Source of the DNA: an uncultured Bacilli bacterium
GTDB taxonomy: Bacteria > Bacillota_I > Bacilli_A > RF39 > UBA660
Assembly (NCBI GenBank): GCA_947629395.1
Contig: CANRDQ010000051.1
Location: 1 to 6,574, forward strand
Direction: 5' to 3'
DNA length: 6,574 nucleotides
Shown here: positions 1 through 5,525 of the stretch, piece after piece
How positions within the stretch are numbered: position 1 is the stretch's first letter
How the letters are laid out: every line of letters begins with the position of its first letter
The notes under the pieces: model-generated
Databases searched by the model: none
What the model saw: the letters and a program-made list of their open reading frames with translations, nothing else
What the model was told of the DNA's origin: nothing
Position numbers and translations under genes: made by a program

Positions 1-527
1 CTAATAATCTTATTAAAAGAGAGTTTTATGCAGATAAACCAAATGAAAAATGGTATACAGATGTAACAGAATTTAATTTAAGAGGAGAAAAATGTTATTT
101 ATCTCCTATACTTGATGGATTTAACGGTGAAGTAATTTCATATAATATTTCAAAATCACCAAATTTAGAACAAATAAAAGACATGTTAGATAAAGGTTTT
201 AAAGATAAAGATTTAGAAGGATTAATATTTCATTCAGATCAAGGATGGCAATATCAACATAGCTCATATCAACAAAGATTAAAGAACAAAGGAATAAAAC
301 AAAGTATGTCCAGAAAAGGAAATAGTATGGATAATGGAATGATGGAAAATTTCTTTGGTATTTTAAAAACAGAAATGTTTTATGAACAAGAAGATAAATA
401 TAAGACATTAGATGATTTAATAAAAGCAATAGATGACTATATTCAATATTATAATTATGATAGAATTAAAGTAAAATTAAAAGGACTGTCTCCTGTAAAT
501 TACAGGCTACAATCCTTGAATAATTAA
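1..527 (+). CDS. IS3-family transposase (OrfB/OrfAB), C-terminal part, 5' end outside window
   Basis: The reading frame is open from base 3 and continues upstream of the window, so the first ATG at 183 is internal and is not the true start. Seen: the complete retroviral-integrase-type catalytic core, with D in WYTDVTEF (codon 60-62), D in FHSDQG (237-239) and E in MMENFF (345-347). The second D and the E are separated by 35 residues, and a K lies seven residues after the E, which is the IS3-family D,D(35)E hallmark. The protein ends in the usual YNYDRIK...LSPVNYR tail of the rve domain. It would cut and join the element's ends during copy-out-paste-in transposition. No stop or frameshift is visible in this part, so the element may be intact. 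Family assignment is secure; the exact IS name is not known. Confidence 0.93.
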   Translation, partial: NNLIKREFYADKPNEKWYTDVTEFNLRGEKCYLSPILDGFNGEVISYNISKSPNLEQIKDMLDKGFKDKDLEGLIFHSDQGWQYQHSSYQQRLKNKGIKQSMSRKGNSMDNGMMENFFGILKTEMFYEQEDKYKTLDDLIKAIDDYIQYYNYDRIKVKLKGLSPVNYRLQSLNN

Positions 528-529
528 AC

Positions 530-554
530 TGTCCAACTTTTGGGGTTCAGTTCA
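530..554 (+). repeat. Right terminal inverted repeat (IRR) of the IS3-family element
   Basis: The 25 bases ending TTCA at 554 read on the opposite strand as TGAACTGAACCCC followed by an A-tract and GTTGGACA, the typical terminal sequence of IS150-group elements. It starts two bases after the transposase stop. It matches the putative IS left end at 6498-6522 at 17 of 25 positions when aligned in IRL orientation. Confidence 0.8.
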
Positions 555-596
555 CTGAGTATCTCTTTTAATATGTAGTTATATCATAATTTAAAG

Positions 597-625
597 TACA
601 GTTTTTTTATCTTTTGCATACATTA
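597..625 (+). promoter_or_regulatory. Possible sigma-K-type (mother-cell) promoter of the cotE-like gene
   Basis: Seen: GCATACATTA at 616-625 fits the sigma-K -10 pattern GCATANNNTA, and the AC at 598-599 lies 17 bases upstream of CATA, where the sigma-K -35 AC is expected. CATACATT also fits the sigma-E -10, but no ATA is present at the sigma-E -35 distance. Known: B. subtilis cotE is transcribed by sigma-E and sigma-K. Caveat: the start of transcription would fall at about 631, leaving only about 14 bases of leader with the Shine-Dalgarno at its very 5' end. Confidence 0.35.
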
Positions 626-644
626 GATTAGAGGAGGAATTATT

Positions 645-1196
645 TTGGCAAATTATAAAGAAATTGTAACTAAAGCTGTTATTGGCAAAGGTAAAAAAGT
701 ATTTACTTCTAATCACAAAGTAACCCCACCTAATGAAGCTAGTACCATTTTAGGTTGTTGGGTTATAAATCATACCTTTAGTGGTGAGAAGAAAAAAGAT
801 TCTATTGTTATTAATGGAAATTATGATATAAATATTTGGTATTCTTACGATAACGATACAAAAACAGATGTAATTCGTGAAACTAACACATATCAAGAAG
901 TAGTAAAAGTTCGAAAAAGAGAAGAAGGAGATAGTGAAAACGAAGATATAATTGTTAGAAGTTTAAAACAACCAGCTTGTACGAAAGTAAATATTGAAAA
1001 TGGTAATATTAATTATACAATAGAAAAAGAACTTGGTATTGAATTAGTAGGTGATACTAAAGTTAAAATTGCCATTGATGAAAATGAAGACCCTTGGGAT
1101 GAAATAGTCGAAGAAAACCCTACTTCTGTAGAAGAACAAATCGAAGAAGAAGTAAAAGAAGACTTTATTGAACCCGTAGATGAAATCATAAAATAA
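645..1196 (+). CDS. cotE: CotE-like outer spore coat morphogenetic protein
   Basis: The 183-residue product closely resembles B. subtilis CotE (181 aa), which directs assembly of the outer spore coat around the forespore in the mother cell. Seen: the N-terminus MANYKEIVTKAVIGKGKK parallels the family start; LGCWVINH (36-43) and GNYDINIWYSY followed by TKT (58-74) are the family core; VGDTKVKI (about 135-142) ends the folded part; and the last 40 or so residues are very acidic, as in CotE. The TTG start is supported by the strong GAGGAGG at 631-637, seven bases upstream. The gene stands alone with its own terminator. In Bacillus it sits near mutSL; here it lies between an IS and rpsP. Its 5' flank is only 90 bases from the IS end. 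Family assignment is by recalled similarity and is strong; a role in sporulation is inferred from the family. Confidence 0.88.
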   Translation: MANYKEIVTKAVIGKGKKVFTSNHKVTPPNEASTILGCWVINHTFSGEKKKDSIVINGNYDINIWYSYDNDTKTDVIRETNTYQEVVKVRKREEGDSENEDIIVRSLKQPACTKVNIENGNINYTIEKELGIELVGDTKVKIAIDENEDPWDEIVEENPTSVEEQIEEEVKEDFIEPVDEIIK

Positions 1197-1205
1197 GATG
1201 TTATC

Positions 1206-1233
1206 AAAAAAAGGTTGACAGCACCTTTTTTTT
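1206..1233 (+). terminator. Intrinsic terminator after the cotE-like gene, shared with the rpsP promoter
   Basis: A perfect 10-bp stem (seven A plus GGT at 1206-1215, pairing with ACC plus T's from 1223) encloses the 7-base loop TGACAGC and runs into eight T's. The upstream A-tract would let it act on the other strand too. The -35 TTGACA of the rpsP promoter begins at the last base of the left arm and fills most of the loop. Confidence 0.85.
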
Positions 1234-1243
1234 CTTGTATAAT
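1215..1243 (+). promoter_or_regulatory. Perfect-consensus sigma-A promoter for rpsP-khpA
   Basis: TTGACA (1215-1220), a 17-base spacer and TATAAT (1238-1243) match the vegetative consensus at all 12 positions with ideal spacing, which suits a highly expressed ribosomal protein gene. Transcription should start near 1249-1251, leaving a leader of about 27 bases before the rpsP start. The -35 is inside the preceding terminator hairpin and the terminator's U-tract forms part of the spacer. Confidence 0.88.
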
Positions 1244-1276
1244 TAGTAACGAAATTGAAAGAAAGGAATGATTATA

Positions 1277-1555
1277 ATGGCAGTAAAAATTAGATTAATG
1301 AGAATGGGTGCAAAGAAACGTCCAAATTATCGTATCGTTGCAACTGACAGTAGACGTCCAAGAGATGGTAAATATTTAGAGTTAATTGGTACATATAACC
1401 CAATTGCTAATGATAATCAAGTTAAAATTGATGAAGAAAAAGCAATGAAATGGTTAAATACTGGTGCTATTCCATCTGATACAGTTCGTAATTTATTCTC
1501 AAAAGAAGGAATAATGAAAAAATTTGCCGATAGCAAAGTTAAAAAGGATAAGTAA
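1277..1555 (+). CDS. rpsP: Small ribosomal subunit protein S16
   Basis: The 92-residue product is a full-length bacterial S16, which binds 16S rRNA early in 30S assembly. Seen: [21 protein letters not shown] at the N-terminus, then [19 protein letters not shown] and the [15 protein letters not shown] segment, all highly conserved in S16; the C-terminus is lysine-rich. An in-frame ATG at 1268 is one base from the AAAGG at 1262-1266 and would be too close, whereas the ATG at 1277 has normal spacing and gives the usual MAVKIRL start, so 1277 is chosen. The gene uses several CGT arginine codons, while many neighbouring genes favour AGA; this is consistent with high expression. It is followed one base later by khpA, the same order as rpsP-ylqC in Bacillus. 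Confidence 0.98.
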   Translation: MAVKIRLMRMGAKKRPNYRIVATDSRRPRDGKYLELIGTYNPIANDNQVKIDEEKAMKWLNTGAIPSDTVRNLFSKEGIMKKFADSKVKKDK

Positions 1556-1556
1556 T

Positions 1557-1802
1557 ATGGATTTAGTAAGCCTAACAGAAAAGATTGTTAAAAGTTTAGT
1601 TAAAGATGAAGAATCTGTAAGTGTTAAAGAATTCGAAACTGATGATGATACTATGTTAATACAAGTATTAGTTAGTGAAGATGATATGGGAAGAGTAATT
1701 GGTAAAAGTGGACGTACTGCGAATGCTCTTAGAACTTTAGTACAAGCTAGTTCTTCACTTCAAGACAATCGTTATGTAAAAATTGATATCGATAAATTTT
1801 AA
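1557..1802 (+). CDS. khpA: KhpA, KH-domain RNA-binding protein (YlqC family)
   Basis: The 81-residue protein consists essentially of a single KH domain of the KhpA/YlqC family. Seen: VIGKSGRTANALRTLVQA, with the GXXG RNA-contact loop as GKSG at residues 49-52. Known: KhpA pairs with KhpB (Jag/EloR) and binds many RNAs, affecting cell elongation and division in streptococci and other Firmicutes. The start at 1557 lies one base after the rpsP stop and is preceded by AAAGG inside the rpsP 3' end (about 1543-1547). A TTG at 1524 would add 11 residues overlapping rpsP and is not supported by family length. Co-transcription with rpsP is near certain. The usual next genes (rimM, trmD, rplS) are absent; a terminator follows immediately. 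Confidence 0.95.
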   Translation: MDLVSLTEKIVKSLVKDEESVSVKEFETDDDTMLIQVLVSEDDMGRVIGKSGRTANALRTLVQASSSLQDNRYVKIDIDKF

Positions 1803-1828
1803 TACAGATATATATCTGTATTTTTTTT
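1801..1828 (+). terminator. Intrinsic terminator of the rpsP-khpA operon
   Basis: A perfect palindrome with 9-bp arms (AATACAGAT at 1801-1809 and ATCTGTATT at 1814-1822, loop ATAT) runs into eight T's ending at 1828. The left arm begins in the khpA stop codon, so termination is placed directly at the end of the gene. Confidence 0.85.
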
Positions 1829-1848
1829 GTTAAAATTTAATTCTGTTC

Positions 1849-1877
1849 TTTACTAGAAAACAATTTAGTATTATACT
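1849..1877 (+). promoter_or_regulatory. Probable sigma-A promoter for cdsA-rseP
   Basis: TTTACT (1849-1854, four of six matches to the -35) and TATACT (1872-1877, five of six to the -10) are 17 bases apart, just downstream of the khpA terminator and 34 bases before the cdsA start. Overlapping TATTAT and TATAGT sequences at 1879-1886 are alternative -10s but have no convincing -35. Confidence 0.5.
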
Positions 1878-1911
1878 TATTATAGTATGTAATAGTATGG
1901 AGGTAATAGTT

Positions 1912-2709
1912 ATGCAGACTAGAATTTTAAGTGCAATTCTAATGATTGCTATATTTGTACCAGTTTTATTAATAGGTGGAGGAGTGTTTGCTGCTTTTGT
2001 AGCAGTACTTGCAGTACTTGGATTATATGAACTACTTCATATGAGAGAAGTAAAGAAACCATTTCCTCCTGTGATGAAGTTTTTCGCTTATTTAATGGTA
2101 TTGTTTTTTTGCTTAAACAATATTAATTCTATGGATTTTGTCGCAAATGTTGATTACAAAGCGATGGCTTTTATAATATTTATCTTTTTAATACCACTGG
2201 TTATAATCAATGATAATAAACGATATAATATTAATGATGCCTTATTTTTAGTAGGTTCAACCTTATTTATTGGAATGAGTTTCAATCTACTTATGACCGT
2301 TAGAAATTTTAGTTTAGAAAAGATTATATATTTATTTTTAATTACAATTATGACTGATACATTTGCTTATTTTACAGGATTGTTAATAGGTAAACATAAA
2401 TTAATTGAAAAAATATCCCCTAAGAAGACTGTTGAGGGAATGATTGGTGGAACTTTAATGGCAACCATTATTGCTTCTACTTATTATCATGTTGCAATTA
2501 ATAGTTCTCTTTCTATAAGTACATTAATATTAATTACTATGGTACTATCTTTCTTTGGTCAATTTGGAGATTTAGTATTTTCAGCCATTAAGAGATATTA
2601 TAATCAAAAAGATTTCTCTAATTTAATTCCTGGACATGGAGGAATTCTTGATAGATTAGATAGTATAATTTTTGTTGTTTTAGCTTTTGTATTATTTGAC
2701 TGGTTATAG
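1912..2709 (+). CDS. cdsA: Phosphatidate cytidylyltransferase (CDP-diacylglycerol synthase)
   Basis: CdsA converts phosphatidic acid and CTP into CDP-diacylglycerol, the precursor of phosphatidylglycerol and cardiolipin, in the cytoplasmic membrane. Seen: 265 residues, the normal family length, with many hydrophobic segments starting at the N-terminus (MQTRILSAILMIAIFVPV). The family signature at residues 224-250 reads S-x-x-KR-x4-KD-x3-L-x-PGHGG-x-x-DR-x-D, complete with its metal- and substrate-binding acidic residues; an upstream KLIEKISPKKTVEGMIGG segment is also typical. An in-frame ATG at 1897 precedes the strong GGAGG at 1899-1903, so the ATG at 1912, eight bases after it, is chosen. 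The gene is followed by rseP, whose Shine-Dalgarno overlaps the cdsA stop. In Bacillus frr-uppS precede it and dxr follows; neither is found here. Confidence 0.96.
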   Translation: MQTRILSAILMIAIFVPVLLIGGGVFAAFVAVLAVLGLYELLHMREVKKPFPPVMKFFAYLMVLFFCLNNINSMDFVANVDYKAMAFIIFIFLIPLVIINDNKRYNINDALFLVGSTLFIGMSFNLLMTVRNFSLEKIIYLFLITIMTDTFAYFTGLLIGKHKLIEKISPKKTVEGMIGGTLMATIIASTYYHVAINSSLSISTLILITMVLSFFGQFGDLVFSAIKRYYNQKDFSNLIPGHGGILDRLDSIIFVVLAFVLFDWL

Positions 2710-2717
2710 GAGGAAAT

Positions 2718-3761
2718 ATGATATTTACTTTATTGTTATTTATTTTAATTCTAGGAACTATTATTTTAGTTCATGAAACAGGACACTTTATTTTTGCTAA
2801 GTTAACTGATGTTTATGTTTATGAATTTTCACTTGGAATGGGACCTAAAATATTTTCTAAAAAAGGTAAAGAAACAGAATATTGTATTAGAGCTATTCCT
2901 ATAGGTGGTTTTGTACAACTTGCTGGGGAAGAAGTTGATGATGATAAGAAAATTCCTAAATCTAGAAAATTATATGCTAAAAAAGCTTGGCAAAGATTTT
3001 TGGTAATGTTCTTTGGAGCAGGTTTTAACTTTATTTTTGCTATTCTATTATTATTCTTAATAGGGTTATTTGCTGGTGCTACTAACTTAGATCCAATTGT
3101 TTCTCATGTTACAAAAGGTTCAGCTGCAGCTCAAGCTGGCTTACAAAAAGGAGATAAAATTCTAAAAGTAAATGGTAAAGATGTTACTACTATTGATGAT
3201 GTTTCTCTATATTTTGCTATTGGTGAAGAAGGAGCTCCTGTTAAAGTAACTGTAGATAGAGGATATGGTGAAACTAAAAAGTTAAGTATTAAACCAAAAA
3301 AAGTAATTGACAAAGGAAAAGAAAAATATCGTTTTGGTATAGATATGGATTCATCAAAACAATATGGCTTTATTCCAGCTGTTAAATATACTTATAATAA
3401 GACTAAAGCTCTATTTAAACAAATGGCTATAACTGTTGGTTATTTATTTACTGGAGGTATTAAAGTTAATAAATTAAGTGGACCAGTAGGAATTTACTCT
3501 ATAGTAGGAGAACAAAGTAAAACAGGTTTAGCTAATATTTTATATTTAGTTGCATTCTTAAGTATTAACGTTGGATTTATAAATTTACTTCCATTACCAG
3601 CTTTTGATGGTGGACATATTTTATTTATTGTAATTGAAAAAATAAAAGGTAGTCCAGTTGATACCAGAACAGAAAATATGATTCATACAGTAGGATTATT
3701 CTTATTAATGTTACTGATGGTTTATATCACGTTTAATGATGTACTTAAATTATTTCAATAG
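2718..3761 (+). CDS. rseP: RseP/RasP-type site-2 intramembrane zinc metalloprotease
   Basis: This 347-residue membrane protease cuts transmembrane segments of substrates such as anti-sigma factors, signal-peptide remnants or pheromone precursors. Seen: a first membrane helix carrying the zinc motif HETGH (H19, E20, H23), the GMGPKIF and PIGGFVQLAGE segments (about 40-71), a second helix at about 93-121, a PDZ domain at about 125-205 with the SAAAQAGLQKGDKILKVNG core, the third metal ligand in NLLPLPAFDGGH (D297), and a final helix near the C-terminus. All catalytic residues are present. AGGAGG at 2708-2713 overlaps the cdsA stop codon, so the two genes are surely co-transcribed. The cdsA-rseP pairing is conserved in Firmicutes, and streptococci likewise have no dxr between them. 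The substrate here is unknown. Confidence 0.96.
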   Translation: MIFTLLLFILILGTIILVHETGHFIFAKLTDVYVYEFSLGMGPKIFSKKGKETEYCIRAIPIGGFVQLAGEEVDDDKKIPKSRKLYAKKAWQRFLVMFFGAGFNFIFAILLLFLIGLFAGATNLDPIVSHVTKGSAAAQAGLQKGDKILKVNGKDVTTIDDVSLYFAIGEEGAPVKVTVDRGYGETKKLSIKPKKVIDKGKEKYRFGIDMDSSKQYGFIPAVKYTYNKTKALFKQMAITVGYLFTGGIKVNKLSGPVGIYSIVGEQSKTGLANILYLVAFLSINVGFINLLPLPAFDGGHILFIVIEKIKGSPVDTRTENMIHTVGLFLLMLLMVYITFNDVLKLFQ

Positions 3762-3762
3762 T

Positions 3763-3801
3763 AAAAAGATGTAAAGTATATGTCTACTTTACTCTTTTTT
3801 T
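3763..3801 (+). terminator. Intrinsic terminator of the cdsA-rseP operon
   Basis: The left arm at 3763-3778 (an A-tract, GA, T, then GTAAAGTA) pairs with TACTTTAC and TCTTTTT from 3785, with a single-base bulge, a 6-base loop (TATGTC) and a run of seven T's ending at 3801. It lies immediately after the rseP stop. Confidence 0.8.
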
Positions 3802-3829
3802 GTAAAATTAACTTAATTAACTTGATTTC

Positions 3830-3881
3830 TTGACAAAATAACAAATAATTAATAGAATCAGTAAATCTTTTTCGGTATAAT
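3830..3881 (+). promoter_or_regulatory. One or two sigma-A promoters for the glycosyltransferase operon
   Basis: A perfect TTGACA (3830-3835) is followed after 17 bases by TAGAAT (3853-3858, five of six), giving a good promoter with a start near 3865. A second, perfect TATAAT lies at 3876-3881, but the hexamer 17 bases before it is TAGAAT, a poor -35. The first pair is the more likely; the second could be an additional or regulated start. Confidence 0.6.
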
Positions 3882-3907
3882 ATAGGTATAAAAAGGACGT
3901 GATATAT

Positions 3908-5044
3908 ATGAAAAAAATCGCCATTTTAGCTTTACACTTAGGCTATGGTGGAATAGAGAAATCTATTGCTACTTTAGCTAATATGCTTGTAAAAAACTAT
4001 GAAGTAGAAATAGTGTCAACTTACAAGTTATATGAGAAACCTGTTTTTGATATTTCTGAAGACGTCAAAATAAAATATTTAATTCCGAATTACAAACCAA
4101 ATCAAAGAGAGTTTAAAGCAGCCCTAAAGAAGAAAAAATTTATCACCGCTTTTAAAGAAGGCTTTTTAGGATTTAGAAAATTAAGAGAAAGACGAAAAAG
4201 AAATATTAATTACATCGTCCATAGTGATGCCGATATTATTATTTCTACTAAAGATATTTTTGATAGATGGTTAGGAGAATATGGAAGTGATGATATAGTT
4301 AAGATTGGTTGGGAACATAATCATTATCATGATGATATGAAGTTTGCCATGAATATAACTAAATCTTGTTGGAGACTTGATTATCTAGTACTAGTGTCTG
4401 CATCTCTTAAGAGATTCTATAGTAAACAATTAAGAAAATCAAAATGTAAATGTGTATTTATTCCTAATGCCTTAGATAATATTCCCACTAAGCTATCACC
4501 TTTAAAAGAAAATAGAATTATTTCTGTAGGTAGACTTTCTAGTGAAAAAGGGTACATGGATTTATTAAAAATATATTACCTAATTTCTAAAAAACATAAA
4601 GATTGGCATTTAGATATTATTGGAGATGGAGAAGAAAAAGAAAAACTAGAAAGATTTATAGAAAATCACAATTTAGAAGACCAAGTAACTCTACACGGTT
4701 TTAGAGATAAAAACTATATTGATAAAATGTTAAATAAAGCTTCTGTTTATGTTATGACATCTTATACAGAATCATTTGGAATTGTTTTAATTGAAGCTAT
4801 GAGTCATGGATTACCTTGTATAGCCTTTTCTTCAGCTGAAGGTGCTCGTGAAATTATTACTAGTGGTAAAAATGGTTATTTAATTAAGAATCGTAATTAT
4901 AAAGCTATGATTAAGAAAATAGAAGATTTAATGAAAGATAGAGAAGTTAGAAAAACAATAGGTAGGGAAAGTAGGAAGAGTATAAAAAAATATACAACAG
5001 ATGTTGTTGAACAACAATGGATAAAACTCTTAGAAAAGAAGTGA
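3908..5044 (+). CDS. GT4-family glycosyltransferase (GT-B fold)
   Basis: The 378-residue protein is a typical retaining nucleotide-sugar glycosyltransferase of family GT4 that would add a sugar to a cell-surface or lipid-linked glycan on the cytoplasmic face. Seen: an N-terminal glycine loop HLGYGGIEKS (10-19), the start of the nucleotide-binding half at SVGRLSSEKG (206-215), where R209 and K214 are in the usual phosphate-contacting positions, and the E-x7-E motif ESFGIVLIE (E288 and E296). There is no signal peptide and no clear membrane helix; basic stretches near residues 75-105 could bind the membrane surface. The ATG at 3908 is used because the in-frame GTG at 3899 abuts the AAAAGGA site (3891-3897). 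It ends in adjacent stops TGA TAA and lies four bases before the PssD-like gene. Donor and acceptor cannot be told from the sequence. Confidence 0.92.
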   Translation: MKKIAILALHLGYGGIEKSIATLANMLVKNYEVEIVSTYKLYEKPVFDISEDVKIKYLIPNYKPNQREFKAALKKKKFITAFKEGFLGFRKLRERRKRNINYIVHSDADIIISTKDIFDRWLGEYGSDDIVKIGWEHNHYHDDMKFAMNITKSCWRLDYLVLVSASLKRFYSKQLRKSKCKCVFIPNALDNIPTKLSPLKENRIISVGRLSSEKGYMDLLKIYYLISKKHKDWHLDIIGDGEEKEKLERFIENHNLEDQVTLHGFRDKNYIDKMLNKASVYVMTSYTESFGIVLIEAMSHGLPCIAFSSAEGAREIITSGKNGYLIKNRNYKAMIKKIEDLMKDREVRKTIGRESRKSIKKYTTDVVEQQWIKLLEKK

Positions 5045-5048
5045 TAAA

Positions 5049-5525
5049 ATGAAAAGAAAAGTAATGTTTATTTCTAGTACAGGTGGTCATCTAGCTGAAA
5101 TGCTTCAACTTAAAAGTTTATTTGATAAGTATGACTATACTATAATTACTGAAAAGACAAAATCTAATTTAAAGTTAAAAGATAAATATGGAAATAGAGT
5201 TCACTTTTTAGTGTATGGTACTAAAGATCACATGGCTTTTATTTATCCTTTTAAATTACTATATAATTGTTTTAAAAGTTTATTCTTTTATTTAAAATAT
5301 AGACCTGATTATATTATTACTACAGGAACTCATACAGCGGGACCTATGTTCTGCCTTGGAAAAATATTTGGTAGTAAAGTTATTTATATAGAAACTTTCG
5401 CTAATAAAGAAACAAAAACTATAACAGGTAAATTACTTTATCCTATTGCTGATTTATTTGTTGTTCAATGGGAAGATATGAAAAAATTATATCCTAAAGC
5501 AACTTATGGAGGGTGGATTTACTAA
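5049..5525 (+). CDS. Alg14/PssD/CpsF-like glycosyltransferase subunit
   Basis: The 158-residue product corresponds to the N-terminal half of a GT28-like enzyme. In the family (eukaryotic Alg14, bacterial PssD, Cps14F) it binds the lipid-linked acceptor at the membrane and recruits an Alg13/PssE partner to form the active enzyme. Seen: the glycine loop ISSTGGHLAEM (8-18), an amphipathic or membrane-associated stretch at about 63-82 (FIYPFKLLYNCFKSLFFYLK), TTGTHTAGPM (91-100) and the conserved IYIETFA (E115). The order PssD then PssE, with the PssD stop overlapping the next ATG by one base, matches an obligate heterodimer. The ribosome-binding site is weak (AGAAGTGA in the end of the GT4 gene), so translation may be coupled to that gene. 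A gene symbol is not assigned because the glycan is unknown. Confidence 0.9.
   Translation: MKRKVMFISSTGGHLAEMLQLKSLFDKYDYTIITEKTKSNLKLKDKYGNRVHFLVYGTKDHMAFIYPFKLLYNCFKSLFFYLKYRPDYIITTGTHTAGPMFCLGKIFGSKVIYIETFANKETKTITGKLLYPIADLFVVQWEDMKKLYPKATYGGWIY

Larger units (their letters stand above)
1..554 (+). mobile_element. IS3-family (IS150-group-like) insertion sequence, right end only
   Basis: Seen: the 3' part of a DDE transposase reading toward the element's right end, followed two bases after its stop codon by a terminal inverted repeat. The left end, orfA and the frameshift region lie outside the window. Known of the family: IS3-type elements end in TG...CA repeats and encode OrfA plus an OrfAB fusion. 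The outermost base is placed at 554 because the reverse complement there begins TGAACTGAACCCC, which resembles IS150-group ends. No target duplication can be tested because the other end is absent. Confidence 0.85.

Noticed and set aside
199..429. 76-codon ORF on the minus strand inside the transposase
   Set aside because: It is a shadow of a well-supported DDE transposase, has no ribosome-binding site that I can see and resembles no family.
1013..1207. Serine-rich 64-codon minus-strand ORF
   Set aside because: It mirrors the GAA/GAT-rich codons of the acidic CotE tail (TTC, TCT and TCA read in reverse), so it is a composition artefact.
1524..1556. Upstream TTG start for khpA giving an 11-residue extension
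   Set aside because: It overlaps rpsP, lacks a ribosome-binding site and exceeds the usual family start; the ATG at 1557 has AAAGG at good spacing.
3131..3313. 60-codon minus-strand ORF inside rseP
   Set aside because: It lies wholly within the PDZ coding region, is short and has no recognisable features.
3830..3881. Pairing the perfect TTGACA at 3830 with the perfect TATAAT at 3876
   Set aside because: The spacer would be 40 bases, far beyond the 16-18 a sigma-A promoter allows; TAGAAT at 3853 is at the correct distance.
5042..5047. Possible TGA-as-tryptophan code (mycoplasma-like), since the GT4 gene ends TGA TAA
   Set aside because: Tryptophan is written TGG throughout and no gene contains an internal TGA; tandem stops are common, so this gives no support for code 4.
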